A stretch of DNA of 64,000 bases. Origin: Sipunculus nudus. Lineage: Eukaryota > Annelida > Sipuncula > Golfingiida > Sipunculidae. This document shows, piece after piece, positions 53,987 to 63,734 of the stretch. The notes beneath the pieces were generated by a model. The model ran no database searches, had not been told where the DNA came from, and saw only the letters and a list, made by a program, of their open reading frames with translations. Each line of letters starts with the position of its first letter. Position 1 is the first letter of the stretch. A program made the translations under genes and the position numbers. The DNA is taken from the NCBI GenBank assembly GCA_026874595.1, contig JAPPUL010000084.1, positions 607,001 to 671,000 of the forward strand. The letters run 5' to 3'.

Positions 53987-54367
53987 ATGATCTTTCAAAT
54001 TTATACCGTTGATAAAAATATTCCCAAACACAAATTCTCCTCAAAGGAAATTAAACTAAGAGATACTTTACTTTTGCTCTTAAACCCTTTTCCCATACAT
54101 CGCCTTCGCATTAGAAAAGATTATTCTATCGACATAAACGAAATTAGCATCGATATTGAACTCGATTCTATTATTACTTCTGAGGCCATTTATAATAAAA
54201 TCGCTCATAGAATTTTCAAAATTATGCAGCTTGACCTAGTTAGCTTACATAATAATTCTCCCAAAACTAATTTCCCCTACTTCTTCTATGGCGAGAAAGA
54301 TATTCTCGGATACAATTGCAGCATCTTCCTTGACGTCCCAAAAAAAGCTTATATAATAAAACCATAA
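53987..54367 (+). CDS. Hypothetical protein, 126 residues
   Basis: I do not recognise this protein. It has no signal peptide or TM helix. It is rich in Ile, Lys, Asp and Tyr; DISIDIE-like acidic/hydrophobic alternation (INEISIDIELDSIITSEAIY) suggests a small alpha/beta domain. A promoter with good spacing lies just upstream, and codon choice (ATT, CTT, TCT) matches the other plus-strand genes at this end of the window (yqeK, the MEMO gene), which supports coding. It converges on the PBP gene with a 52-nt gap containing 15-bp tandem repeats. Confidence 0.65.
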   Translation: MIFQIYTVDKNIPKHKFSSKEIKLRDTLLLLLNPFPIHRLRIRKDYSIDINEISIDIELDSIITSEAIYNKIAHRIFKIMQLDLVSLHNNSPKTNFPYFFYGEKDILGYNCSIFLDVPKKAYIIKP

Positions 54368-54378
54368 TATTTAATTTT

Positions 54379-54431
54379 TTTGTAAAACCCCGCTTCGTAA
54401 AACCCCACTTTGTAAAAACTCACTTCGTAAC
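54379..54431. repeat. 15-bp tandem repeat overlapping the 3' end of the PBP gene
   Basis: The unit TTYGTAAAACCCCRC occurs at 54379-54393, 54394-54408 and, more diverged, 54409-54423; a partial fourth copy starts at 54424. Copies 3-4 include the stop codon and last codons of the penicillin-binding protein. Confidence 0.85.
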
Positions 54432-56048
54432 TATAAAGCCATTGTCAAGTAACTTCATCGTCAAATCCCTAAATACTGGAGCCGCAACTCCTGCTGCTGA
54501 CTTTGGCCCTTTTTGAGGATTCCTCATAAAAACAAGCACTGTTAATATTTTTTCATTATACGGGACAAAGCCTATAAACGATGTGTTTACTTTGTCCTTT
54601 GAAAAGGACTTTTCTTCTATATTATATATATTGCTTGTACTCGTTTTGCCCGCAAGGTCAAGACCCTTTATCATTGCGTTATGTCCTGTCCCCCCTTCTT
54701 CTAATACCCCTCTTAGCAAAGTATATATCTTATCTGACGTCTTTTTAGATAATATCCGTCTGCCATCATCTTCACTCTTATCTAATTTAAGATCTTCTCC
54801 TCTACTATTTGTTATTCGCTTTACTATCTTAGGCTTATACAATAAACCACCATTTGCAAAAACTCCTGCCTTGCTCGTCAACTGGATTAGCGTGACCCCC
54901 AATTCATAACCTATTGACAACATAGACTTCGATAACTTATTTATATCTTTTAACCTCGGTATACGTCCTACTATCTCTCCCGGTAAGTCTATCCCTGTCT
55001 TTTTCCCAAAACCATACTCCTTTAGATATTTATAAAACTTTAACCTATCAAGTAAAAAAGATGCCTTCACTATACCTACATTACACGATTTCCTTATTAC
55101 ATCCCCTAAGCTTATCCTTCCATGTTCCTTATGGCACCTTATAAGTCGGCCGCGTACCTTTATACTCCCAGGACAATAAAAATACTTATCTTCACTAAGT
55201 AATCCCTCTTCAAATAACATTCCTGCTGTGAATACTTTCATTATTGAGCCCGGTGAGTAGTAACTCGATATCCCTTTATTTAAGAAAAGTCCTTTTGCAT
55301 ATTTACTGTACTCGTTATTATTATATCTTGGATAGTTTGTAAACGCTCTTATCTCTCCGCTACCGCTTTCCATGATTATTATACTTCCCTCATCTGCTCC
55401 ATACTTTAATATATTATTACGAAGCACCAACTCTGATACCTTTTGTATGTCATAATCTATTGTTAGGTATATATTATTTCCCTTCTTTAGAAAATCTCTA
55501 AAAGCCTCACCTCCTCCCATATCTCCTGCTCTAAGCTCCTTTTCATAGTAATACTCTATCCCCTCTATCCCTTCGTTATCTATATTTGTAAAGCCAAGTA
55601 CATGCGACAATAACTCCTGAGGATAGACTCGCTTATACTCTTCCCTTACATATATCCCTTCCATGTTTAAATTCCTTATCTCAGTTGCTTGCTCTCCTTT
55701 TATCCTCCGTTTTAACCAATTAAAACTCTTGTTTAAATTAAACTTCTCTATTAGTCGCTTCTCTTTTATCCCAAGTAGATTTGCAAGCTTGCCTAGTTTC
55801 TCTTTAAGCTCTTTTTCATCGAAATCTTTCGGATTTGCAAATATTGAATAACTTAACTCATTTGTTGCAAGTACTCGCCCCCGCAGGTCGTATATGTCCC
55901 CTCTTAAACTAGTTATTCCTTTATTGATTAATCCCTTTGTCTGGCCTCCTGATAGGGCAATGTATATAAAACGCACACTGACTGCCATAAAAAGCAGTAC
56001 TATAATAAGCAGTATAAATATATATCTAGATTTGTTTGGTAGCACCAT
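54420..56048 (-). CDS. ftsI: Class B penicillin-binding protein (FtsI/PBP3 type)
   Basis: This is a transpeptidase that cross-links septal (or lateral) peptidoglycan. One N-terminal TM helix (YIFILLIIVLLFMAVSVRFI) is followed by the family's RGDIYDLRGRVLATNELSY block and the dimerisation domain. In the transpeptidase domain the active-site Ser is in SPGSIMK near residue 267. The SxN motif is KSCNVGI, and the KTG-equivalent is GKTSTSN near 466. The RGDIYDxxGxxLA start and length (542) favour FtsI over PBP2. No divisome genes flank it, so the septal role is inferred. Confidence 0.88.
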   Translation of the reverse strand: MVLPNKSRYIFILLIIVLLFMAVSVRFIYIALSGGQTKGLINKGITSLRGDIYDLRGRVLATNELSYSIFANPKDFDEKELKEKLGKLANLLGIKEKRLIEKFNLNKSFNWLKRRIKGEQATEIRNLNMEGIYVREEYKRVYPQELLSHVLGFTNIDNEGIEGIEYYYEKELRAGDMGGGEAFRDFLKKGNNIYLTIDYDIQKVSELVLRNNILKYGADEGSIIIMESGSGEIRAFTNYPRYNNNEYSKYAKGLFLNKGISSYYSPGSIMKVFTAGMLFEEGLLSEDKYFYCPGSIKVRGRLIRCHKEHGRISLGDVIRKSCNVGIVKASFLLDRLKFYKYLKEYGFGKKTGIDLPGEIVGRIPRLKDINKLSKSMLSIGYELGVTLIQLTSKAGVFANGGLLYKPKIVKRITNSRGEDLKLDKSEDDGRRILSKKTSDKIYTLLRGVLEEGGTGHNAMIKGLDLAGKTSTSNIYNIEEKSFSKDKVNTSFIGFVPYNEKILTVLVFMRNPQKGPKSAAGVAAPVFRDLTMKLLDNGFIVTK

Positions 56049-56187
56049 GTCTTAAAATAATCCTATTATTCTTTCTTATGACGGTTTTTTGTTTATTTTA
56101 TATTAATAATTATTTACTCTCTAAGATTAATAACTCTAAGACTAATAACTTAATATTCACATTCTTGGAATAGCTCTTACAAGCATT

Positions 56188-56763
56188 ATGGATAGGGAAC
56201 ATATTTTAATTGACAAAATTAAAGCATACATTAAAAAGCATCTTGAATATAGTAGATATTTACACTCTATTGAAGTTGCAAGGACTGCTTGCAAAATTGG
56301 GCTTGCTCATAACCTAGATATTAATATCCTCAATATTGCTGCACTCCTTCATGATTGTGCAAAACACCTTTCCTTAGAGCAGCTTAAAGAATATTCTCTC
56401 AAACATAAGCACATCCCCACATCCCTTGAGGCAAGTTCTCATGCTTTCTTACATGCAAAGGTTTCTGCCATAATTGCAACTAATATTTTCAACATTAAAG
56501 ATCACAACATTATTAATGCTATCAAAAGTCATACTCTTGGCAGGGTCAATATGTCTATTTATGAAGAAGTTATTTTTGTTGCTGACTTTTGTGAGCCAAC
56601 TAGAAATATTGTTCAAGCTCAAAATATTATTACACTTGCTCTTTCTAACATTAAAAAAGCCGTCTTTGCTGTCATTTCAAATAAATTACAATTCCTTATA
56701 AATAAAGGCCTTTTTATTCATCCGCAAAGCATTGATGTTTACAACAAATACCATATATACTAA
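56188..56763 (+). CDS. yqeK: HD-domain hydrolase YqeK (Ap4A hydrolase type)
   Basis: YqeK-type HD enzymes split symmetrical dinucleoside tetraphosphates (Ap4A) into two ADP using bound iron. The HD signature is present: RYLHSIEVARTACKIG with the first His, ALLHDCAKHLS with HD, and HAFLHAKVSAIIA and HTLGRVNMS with later His residues. The 191-residue length is normal. It is an isolated plus-strand gene whose stop is 2 nt from the stop of the convergent nrdJ. Pyrimidine-ending codons (ATT, CTT, GCT) dominate. Confidence 0.9.
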   Translation: MDREHILIDKIKAYIKKHLEYSRYLHSIEVARTACKIGLAHNLDINILNIAALLHDCAKHLSLEQLKEYSLKHKHIPTSLEASSHAFLHAKVSAIIATNIFNIKDHNIINAIKSHTLGRVNMSIYEEVIFVADFCEPTRNIVQAQNIITLALSNIKKAVFAVISNKLQFLINKGLFIHPQSIDVYNKYHIY

Positions 56764-56765
56764 AT

Positions 56766-59543
56766 CTAAGAACACCCGCTTGTTGAACCGCAATTTAAAC
56801 ATCTATAACAACTTCCGTTTCTTATCATTATAGAACCGCATATCGCACAAGGATTTGCATCTTTTGAATATTTAAACAAAGCCTCTTCCTTATCTTTACT
56901 ACTATATACATCATATCCGTCTGCCGTTTTAAGCTCTACATCATCCTCCAACTCTGCCACAACAGGGTTTTTATTTAGAAACTTTATTGAAAGCCACCTA
57001 AATATATAATCCATTATAGACTTTGCTATAGGTATTGCTTTATTTGATGTGTAGCCTGATGGCTCAAAGCGAGTGTGCACAAACTTATCTACTAGTATCT
57101 CAAGCGGTACTCCATATTGCAGGGCAAGCGAAACAGACGTTGCAAACGAATCCATAAGCCCAGATACTACAGAACCCTCCTTTGCCATTACAATAAATAG
57201 CTCGCCAAGTGTTCCATCCTTATACATCCCTGCTGTTACATATCCATCATGCCCTCCTACACTAAACTTATGAGTAATAGCTTCGCGCTCCTCAGGCAGT
57301 ATTCGTCTTTTTATCGTTTGAGACGTTTTCTCTTTAGTTTTATCTTCCTTTGTTGTAGACAGGGGCTGCACTAACTTTGAACCGTCTCTATATATTGCTA
57401 TAGATTTAAGCCCTCGTTTCCAAGCTTCAATAAGAGCATAGTATATATCATCTTTAGTTACACTGCTATCCATGTTTATAGTCTTTGATATTGCTCCTGA
57501 CAGAAAAGGCTGTATTGCTTCCATCATTTTTATATGGCCCATATAGCTAATATTACGTGTCCCATTAGTCGGTTTAAATGCACAGTCAAAAATACTAATA
57601 TGTTCTTTTTTAAGTTCCGGACATCCTTCTATCGTATCATTAGAATCTATATATTTTATAATACTATTTATTTCCTCTTGTTTGTAATTAAAATTCTCCA
57701 AAGCCATTGCTATTGTTTGATTTACAATCTTTAAAAGCCCGCCCCCTACAAGCTTTTTATACTTAACCAGTGCAATGTCAGGCTCAATTCCCGTAGTATC
57801 ACAATCCATCATAAAAGCAATAGTACCAGTTGGTGCTAGAACTGTCGTTTGAGAGTTCCTATAACCATACTCTTTCCCTAGATTATAAGCATCGTCCCAT
57901 AAAGTATTTGCTATATCAAAGAGTATCTTTGCCTCCGTTTTATCTTTGTCTCGCTCCAATTTCTCAACAGAGTCCATAAGTTTCAAAGATGCTTTCCTAT
58001 GCATATCTACTACATTAAGCATTGGCTTCGAATTAATTTTATAATGTTTGAAAGGGCCCTGCACACTTGCTATTACTGAAGACATTTTATAGGCTGCCCC
58101 GCACATTATAGAAGTAATTAGTGCTGCATAATTTCTCCCCTCAACACTATCATAAGCATAGCCTTTCGACATAAGAAGTGCTCCAAGATTTGCATAACCA
58201 AGACCAAGTGGTCTATAGTCAAGACTATTTTGAGTAATCTTTTGTCCTGGATACGTCGCATGCGATACAAGTATTTCTTGTGCAATAATCATTATTGAAA
58301 CTGCATAACTAAAACCTACAAAATTAAAAGTATCTTCTTCTGTAGTACCTTTTTTGTTTTCACTTCTAAACTTCATAAGATTCAATGAAGCCAAGTTACA
58401 GGCTGAATCATCCAAAAACATATATTCAGAACAAGGATTACTAGAATTAATTTTACCTGAGTTTGGACAAGTATGCCATTTATTAATCGTCGTATCAAAC
58501 TGCAAACCAGGATCACCGCAAACATAAGTTGCATCAGCAATATCCATAAGCAACTCTTTTGCCTTCAAAGATGAAACGTATTCTTTAGACACAACTGCTT
58601 TAGTTTTCCATTCTTTATCATTAGTCGCTCGTTCCATAAACTCATCATCAACTCGAACGCTGTGATTAGCGTTTTGAAATGCGATAGAGTTATAGGCCTC
58701 TCCATTAAATGATCCATCATAGCCTGCGTTAATTAGTGCATGTGCTTTCTTCTCTTCCAAAGCCTTGCTATTTATAAATTCTTTGATATCTGGATGATCT
58801 GCATTAAGTATAACCATCTTTGCAGCACGACGAGTTTTACCACCAGACTTTATTACTCCCGCAAAAGCATCATAACCTTTCATAAAAGATACCGGGCCCG
58901 ATGCAGTCCCTCCCCCACTAAGACCTTCTGATGAGGACCTTATCGTAGACAAGTTAGTTCCCGTCCCTGAACCCCATTTAAAAAGCATTCCTTCTGTTTT
59001 TGCAAGATCTAATATCGAAGACATCGTGTCTTCTACTGAGTTTATGAAACATGCTGAAAACTGGTTCGTACTACTTTCAACCCCACAATTAAACCATACA
59101 GGGCTATTGAATGAAGCCTTTTGATTTAGCAATAAATCGCTAAGCTCTCGGTAAAATACATTACAAGAGCTTTCATCACAAAAATATCCGTCCTCCATGC
59201 CCCAATCTGCTATGGTTCTTGCAACACGCTCAATCATAACTTTAACGCTAGTCTCGCGCTCTTTAGAACCAACAGGCCCACCAGTAAAATATTTAGAAGC
59301 TACTACATTTGTTGCAATCTGTGACCAAGATTTTGGAAACTCAACGCTATTGGCCTCAAAAATGATTTCATTATTTTCGTTAGTAATAGATGCATTCCTA
59401 AGCTCCCATTCAATTTGATCATAAGGATGTCCGTCATAGTCACTAAACATAGGCTTAATAGAAAGCCCGTTATTCCTTTTTTCGATCATCTTATTTATTA
59501 TGTTCTTGCTAATTTTAGCGTGTTGTTCCAACGTAGCCCCCAA
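56766..59543 (-). CDS. nrdJ: Adenosylcobalamin-dependent (class II) ribonucleotide reductase
   Basis: NrdJ reduces ribonucleotides to deoxyribonucleotides with a B12-derived radical and needs no oxygen. The 925-residue product has SFNSPVWFNCGVE, FKWGSGTGTNLSTIRSSSE, the active-site NSSNPCSEYMFLDDSACNLA (NPCSE near residue 368) and APTGTIAFMMDCDTTGIEP. The C-terminus has a cysteine-rich zinc/redox tail (C899, C902, C912, C915, C918, C924). The first in-frame start is TTG at 59543. GGGG sits 5 nt before a second in-frame TTG at 59531, which looks the better start. Its coding-strand composition differs from the minus-strand genes to its left. Confidence 0.95.
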   Translation of the reverse strand: MGATLEQHAKISKNIINKMIEKRNNGLSIKPMFSDYDGHPYDQIEWELRNASITNENNEIIFEANSVEFPKSWSQIATNVVASKYFTGGPVGSKERETSVKVMIERVARTIADWGMEDGYFCDESSCNVFYRELSDLLLNQKASFNSPVWFNCGVESSTNQFSACFINSVEDTMSSILDLAKTEGMLFKWGSGTGTNLSTIRSSSEGLSGGGTASGPVSFMKGYDAFAGVIKSGGKTRRAAKMVILNADHPDIKEFINSKALEEKKAHALINAGYDGSFNGEAYNSIAFQNANHSVRVDDEFMERATNDKEWKTKAVVSKEYVSSLKAKELLMDIADATYVCGDPGLQFDTTINKWHTCPNSGKINSSNPCSEYMFLDDSACNLASLNLMKFRSENKKGTTEEDTFNFVGFSYAVSIMIIAQEILVSHATYPGQKITQNSLDYRPLGLGYANLGALLMSKGYAYDSVEGRNYAALITSIMCGAAYKMSSVIASVQGPFKHYKINSKPMLNVVDMHRKASLKLMDSVEKLERDKDKTEAKILFDIANTLWDDAYNLGKEYGYRNSQTTVLAPTGTIAFMMDCDTTGIEPDIALVKYKKLVGGGLLKIVNQTIAMALENFNYKQEEINSIIKYIDSNDTIEGCPELKKEHISIFDCAFKPTNGTRNISYMGHIKMMEAIQPFLSGAISKTINMDSSVTKDDIYYALIEAWKRGLKSIAIYRDGSKLVQPLSTTKEDKTKEKTSQTIKRRILPEEREAITHKFSVGGHDGYVTAGMYKDGTLGELFIVMAKEGSVVSGLMDSFATSVSLALQYGVPLEILVDKFVHTRFEPSGYTSNKAIPIAKSIMDYIFRWLSIKFLNKNPVVAELEDDVELKTADGYDVYSSKDKEEALFKYSKDANPCAICGSIMIRNGSCYRCLNCGSTSGCS

Positions 59544-59931
59544 TTATATCATATTAATTAATAATTAATTAATAAAATATACATTTTGTTCATATGTTTG
59601 CAAAGAAAAAGTTTTATTATAAAACACTGAGTTGCTATAAAGTATTGTTGACATTTAGTTTTAGGTATATAAAGATTTTGTAAAATTTAATTAAAAATAA
59701 ACAACTGAAAATGAGTATATCCACAGGCTTTAAAAGCACTCAAAATGGGCAGTTAAGTATATATATAATTTTATAACTATTCAACCAATTTATTGCAAAA
59801 ATATACATTTATAGCAAACTAGTTTATTACAAAAATATACATTTATACTAAATCTAAAATGAGTATATTTAAAGACTGCTAAAAGACTGCTAAAACCTAA
59901 AGATAAGGAGATTAAAAAATAATAAAAGGTT
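59544..59931. other. 388-nt divergent regulatory region between nrdJ and ilvE
   Basis: There is no gene here. The region holds three copies of AAAATATACATTT: at 59574-59586, about 59797-59809 and 59832-59844. AAAATGAGTATAT occurs twice (about 59707 and 59856), and the 11-bp tandem pair AAGACTGCTAA lies near 59871-59892. TTGACA at 59648-59653 with AAAGAT 17 nt on is a possible plus-strand promoter. No cobalamin riboswitch was recognised by eye. Confidence 0.6.
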
Positions 59932-60855
59932 ATGGATAAAACAAAGGCACGATACGCATACTTTAAAGATAAAATAGTACAGGTTGAAGAAGCGAATATA
60001 AATATCCAAACTCATGCTCTACAATACGGAACAGCATGTTTTGGCGGTATTCGTGGTTATTGGGATGACTTAACAAATAGCATGTATTTATTCAGACTAG
60101 AAGACCATTACAAAAGACTTTTGGAATCCTCAAAAATACTATTAATGCGTTCAAAGTACAGTATTGCAGAGCTTATGGAGATAACGCTAAAGCTAGTAAG
60201 CAAGAACGCAGACAAAAATGGAATATACATAAGACCCTTTTTATATAAAAGTGATTTATCTTTATCACCTCGACTACATAACGTAAAAAATAGCCTTGCA
60301 ATATATATAATTCCGCTTGAAAATTATCTTGACATAGAATTTGGATTAAAATGTCGCATATCAAGCTGGAGGCGTATAACAGATAATATGATTCCGACAA
60401 AAGCAAAGGCATCCGGCGTATATATAAACTCAGCACTCGCCAAATCGGAGGCGATGCTTGATAATTATGATGAGGCAATATTCTTAGACCATATGGGGTA
60501 CGTATCAGAAGGTTCAGCGGCAAACATATTCATAGTAAAGAAAGACAAACTAATAACGCCACCATTATCAGCGTCAATACTTGCAGGAATAACAAGAAAT
60601 ACAATAATAGAACTTGCTCGTGAAGAACTAAAATTAGAAGTTATTGAGAGGAATATAGAACGTTCTGAGCTATATATAGCCGATGAAGTCTTCTTCTGCG
60701 GAACAGGTGTACAAGTTGCCTGGATAAAGGAGATAGACAGAAGGATAATAGGTAATGGACAGATAGGCAAACTAACAAAACAAATTCAAAGAATCTATTT
60801 TCAAGTGGTAAAAGGACGTCTTGAAAAGTATAGCAAATGGCTTACTAAAGTATAA
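59932..60855 (+). CDS. ilvE: Branched-chain amino acid aminotransferase
   Basis: This is a fold-type IV PLP enzyme moving amino groups between Leu/Ile/Val and 2-oxoglutarate. The 307-residue length is typical. QYGTACFGGIRGYWDD contains the conserved YGxxxFEGIR-like block. The PLP lysine lies in IPTKAKASGVYINSALAK, and EAIFLDHMGYVSEGSAANIF and GTGVQVAWIKEID follow. It is an isolated plus-strand gene; no other ilv/leu genes are nearby, so it may serve amino-acid breakdown as well as synthesis. Its purine-rich coding strand (ATA, GTA, GGA) contrasts with the flanking plus-strand genes. Confidence 0.93.
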   Translation: MDKTKARYAYFKDKIVQVEEANINIQTHALQYGTACFGGIRGYWDDLTNSMYLFRLEDHYKRLLESSKILLMRSKYSIAELMEITLKLVSKNADKNGIYIRPFLYKSDLSLSPRLHNVKNSLAIYIIPLENYLDIEFGLKCRISSWRRITDNMIPTKAKASGVYINSALAKSEAMLDNYDEAIFLDHMGYVSEGSAANIFIVKKDKLITPPLSASILAGITRNTIIELAREELKLEVIERNIERSELYIADEVFFCGTGVQVAWIKEIDRRIIGNGQIGKLTKQIQRIYFQVVKGRLEKYSKWLTKV

Positions 60856-60914
60856 ATATAGTCTCTAATCTCTTTTATCTTCTCTTTTATCTCTTTGGCT
60901 TATTTCTCAAAAAC

Positions 60915-62753
60915 TTATTTCCAAAAAAAGAAGATAAGGGCCATAATTAAAGTTGGGATAATTGCATATATAAAAAGACTTAAAGGAGATATGCCACCAT
61001 CAAAATATTTCTTTAAAATAGACTGTCCTGCAGGGTTTGGTGCATTTGCAATAACCGTAAGTCCTCCACCAGTAACAGCTCCAGATACAACAGCATATTT
61101 TAAAGCATCACTAAAATTAGGGACAAGTGTACTAAGATACGTAACAGCCGCATTATCATTAAACGCCGTCAAAACTATAGCTCCTACCATAAGCGGTAAC
61201 TCAGTCAAATTGCTCAAAACAGGCTCAATCCACCACCCTTGTAATCCCCCATGAATAACAAGTCCTGCAAGAAAAAATCCAACCAAAAGAGACGGCCTAA
61301 GATCCATTCTATTCTGATACTTCGACGTTACATCTGCAAAACCAAGAAAAAATAAAAAGCCACCTACAAACAAAACCGGATAATGCACATTAACAACAGT
61401 CCAAACTAAAAAACCTATGTGGATAATCATAATCCAAACAGGTACCTTATCACGACGCCTATCCCAATCCGGGTCCGGATAAAACGGCCGCTCTTCTTTA
61501 GGTAGCAATCCGGGCAATGTCTTTTTTATCTCATTCTCCTTAACCTCTTCAAACATATTGTCAAACGACTTCATAACAAGACCTTTATCAACATCCTCAT
61601 CCCTTATATGCCATCTCAATCTATCCGCTAAAGCACGCTTTATTGCTGCTGCTTTTTTCTCAAACCGATTTTTAAAGTCAAGCTCTGACGACTCGCGATA
61701 CTCAATCTCATCGAATTTCTCCTCAAGACGCTTTCTCTTTATAAACCGTTCTTCAAGTGTCTTTTGGATAGATATCATTCTATACTTCTCCTGCAAAACC
61801 TTAAACTCCTCTCTGAATATTAGCCAATAGATAATGTTAGATATCAAAATACCAAAAAACGCCTTGATTCCAAAGCTCATAAACATAAACATTAAACCCC
61901 AATCCCACGGCCCTGCTACCATAAGTACAGGTGGCGCCGCAAAATGAGTGAATGTCCCTCCTACCGATATGTTTACAAAAAGTAAAGCCAGTGTACTATA
62001 TTTCAATTTTGTGCTTGGGTTAAGCTCATAAAATTTATCTGCTAATATTAATGCTGATATTGTCATTGCGGCTGGCTCTGTTATAAATGAACCCAGAATT
62101 GGCCCTACCGTTAGTATTGTAAACCACCATACCGCAAGGTCTCCCTTATACAAATGAGCCACCTTCGACATCAAAAGGCGCGACAACACTAAGATCGGGC
62201 GGGTTGCCGCCAAAGTCATTATAACCACCACAAACATCGGCTCTGTATAATTTACCTTATACGATACATATTGTACTGCTATGCTTAAGTCTTTAAAGTA
62301 AAATAGCATCGCAAGTAGCAATACCGCTACCCATAACCCAAATACTACCTCAACCTCTCCCATGAAATGTAGATAGCCTGCAAGAAAACGTCTTGCATCT
62401 TTGCCTTTCTTTATCCCTTTTTCTTTTCTTTCCTTATAGCTTTTCTCTACTTTATGAGCCAACTTAAGAATTGCACTACTACGGAATGTATGCATTATCG
62501 CACATAAGAAAATTAGACTCGCTATCAAATTAAATGGCTCTACTTCTATACGATGTTTTAGTATCTCCATTATACTAGTAAGATGTCTATCTTCATAACT
62601 ATCAAGTGCCCTTGGGAAATTTATTCCCTTACCCTCACCGCCTAAATTACCACCACCTGCTGCATACCCAAACTCACTCACTGCAAAATACATAACCACT
62701 AGGAAAAATAAAAGTCCTATCCAAAACCATTTATATCGTATTTGAAGACCCAT
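60915..62753 (-). CDS. Putative Na+/H+ antiporter of the ion-transporter superfamily
   Basis: The 612-residue membrane protein has a TM helix at the N-terminus (WFWIGLLFFLVVMYFAV). Two blocks of helices are separated by a long charged cytoplasmic segment (about 325-415). Conserved-looking stretches are TRPILVLSRLLMSKVAHLYK, TVGPILGSFITEPAAMTISA, SVGGTFTHFAAPPVLMVAGP and, near the end, TAFNDNAAVTYLSTLVPN and ANAPNPAGQSILKKYF. The paired S/T-x-x-x-x-E-P/A and D-N-A-A motifs fit the 'putative Na+/H+ antiporter' family (Pfam type PF07399). Transported ions are not proven. It converges on ilvE. Confidence 0.85.
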   Translation of the reverse strand: MGLQIRYKWFWIGLLFFLVVMYFAVSEFGYAAGGGNLGGEGKGINFPRALDSYEDRHLTSIMEILKHRIEVEPFNLIASLIFLCAIMHTFRSSAILKLAHKVEKSYKERKEKGIKKGKDARRFLAGYLHFMGEVEVVFGLWVAVLLLAMLFYFKDLSIAVQYVSYKVNYTEPMFVVVIMTLAATRPILVLSRLLMSKVAHLYKGDLAVWWFTILTVGPILGSFITEPAAMTISALILADKFYELNPSTKLKYSTLALLFVNISVGGTFTHFAAPPVLMVAGPWDWGLMFMFMSFGIKAFFGILISNIIYWLIFREEFKVLQEKYRMISIQKTLEERFIKRKRLEEKFDEIEYRESSELDFKNRFEKKAAAIKRALADRLRWHIRDEDVDKGLVMKSFDNMFEEVKENEIKKTLPGLLPKEERPFYPDPDWDRRRDKVPVWIMIIHIGFLVWTVVNVHYPVLFVGGFLFFLGFADVTSKYQNRMDLRPSLLVGFFLAGLVIHGGLQGWWIEPVLSNLTELPLMVGAIVLTAFNDNAAVTYLSTLVPNFSDALKYAVVSGAVTGGGLTVIANAPNPAGQSILKKYFDGGISPLSLFIYAIIPTLIMALIFFFWK

Positions 62754-62873
62754 ACTCGCTTGAACCCCTATCTTGAATTAGTTATAAAAAATATATATCT
62801 TTAACTTTTAACTTACAAACTATTTATTTATAAAAGATTAACTATTTGTTACTTATTTTGGATTATACTCACT

Positions 62874-63731
62874 ATGTCTTATCTTGCTAAAATGCGTTTA
62901 AGCAAAGAGTGGTACCCGCATGAGGAGATGCTTTGCTTAAACACTATTAAAGAATTTATTAGCTCTTCTAAGAGTAAAAGAAATAGCAGCTTTAATGCTT
63001 GTCTTGTTCCCCATGCCGCTTGGATATTCTGCGGCAAAATCATTGCTAATACCCTCTTTGCTCTTTACAACAATAGTAAATCTAATGATATTAAACGAGT
63101 TGTTCTCCTTGGAGGACACCTCCTGCCAAATGACCCCATACTCTATTTCGGGTGCGACTCCTTTGAGACCCCTCTCGGTAACATTACTCAAGATAATAAG
63201 ACCATATCTAATATCCTTAACGATATCAATAAGTTCTACCACTGCCAAAAAGCTACTCAAGATAATTCCATTGAAATCATACTCCCTTTTATTAAGTTCT
63301 TCTTCCCTAATACAAAAATTATAACCTTGAGAATCCCTCCTATATTAAACAAATTAAAAGATATTGCCGCCTCTATCTTAAAGCATATTAATCCAAAAGA
63401 AACTTTATTTATTGCCTCCTCAGACCTAACTCATTATGGACCCGCTTACCATCTCACTCATGAAAATCATTCCTCCATAAAACAAAATCTAAAGTGGGCC
63501 AAGCATAATGATCTAAAACTTATTAACTTTATCTTAAATAGGGATTATAGTAATACCATAAAGTATGCAACGCAAAATAACGCTGCATGTAGCTCAGGAG
63601 CTATATCTACTGCCTTAATTATTTCTTCTCTAATTAATACTAATCTCTCCCCTTGCTTAATCGATTATTACTCAAGCTTTGACATTAGACCATATGAGAA
63701 TTTTGTCGGCTATGCTGGAGTCACTTTCTAA
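62874..63731 (+). CDS. MEMO-family protein (AmmeMemoRadiSam system B type)
   Basis: The 285-residue protein matches the MEMO1 fold, related to extradiol dioxygenases. Seen are CLVPHAAWIFCGKIIANTLF (first His), RVVLLGGHLLPND (second His), CDSFETPLG, NSIEIILPFIKFFFPNTKII and LFIASSDLTHYGPAY (third His), with CSSGAISTALI and FVGYAGVTF at the end. The biochemical role in bacteria is unclear; it is often encoded with an AMMECR1 protein and a radical SAM enzyme, neither seen before the window ends. It is followed 3 nt later by another open frame, so the two are co-transcribed. Confidence 0.88.
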   Translation: MSYLAKMRLSKEWYPHEEMLCLNTIKEFISSSKSKRNSSFNACLVPHAAWIFCGKIIANTLFALYNNSKSNDIKRVVLLGGHLLPNDPILYFGCDSFETPLGNITQDNKTISNILNDINKFYHCQKATQDNSIEIILPFIKFFFPNTKIITLRIPPILNKLKDIAASILKHINPKETLFIASSDLTHYGPAYHLTHENHSSIKQNLKWAKHNDLKLINFILNRDYSNTIKYATQNNAACSSGAISTALIISSLINTNLSPCLIDYYSSFDIRPYENFVGYAGVTF

Positions 63732-63734
63732 ATT

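Noticed and set aside
59544-59931. Cobalamin riboswitch upstream of the B12-dependent reductase
   Set aside because: The B12-box core (GCCACTG-type) was not seen on the minus strand in the gap.
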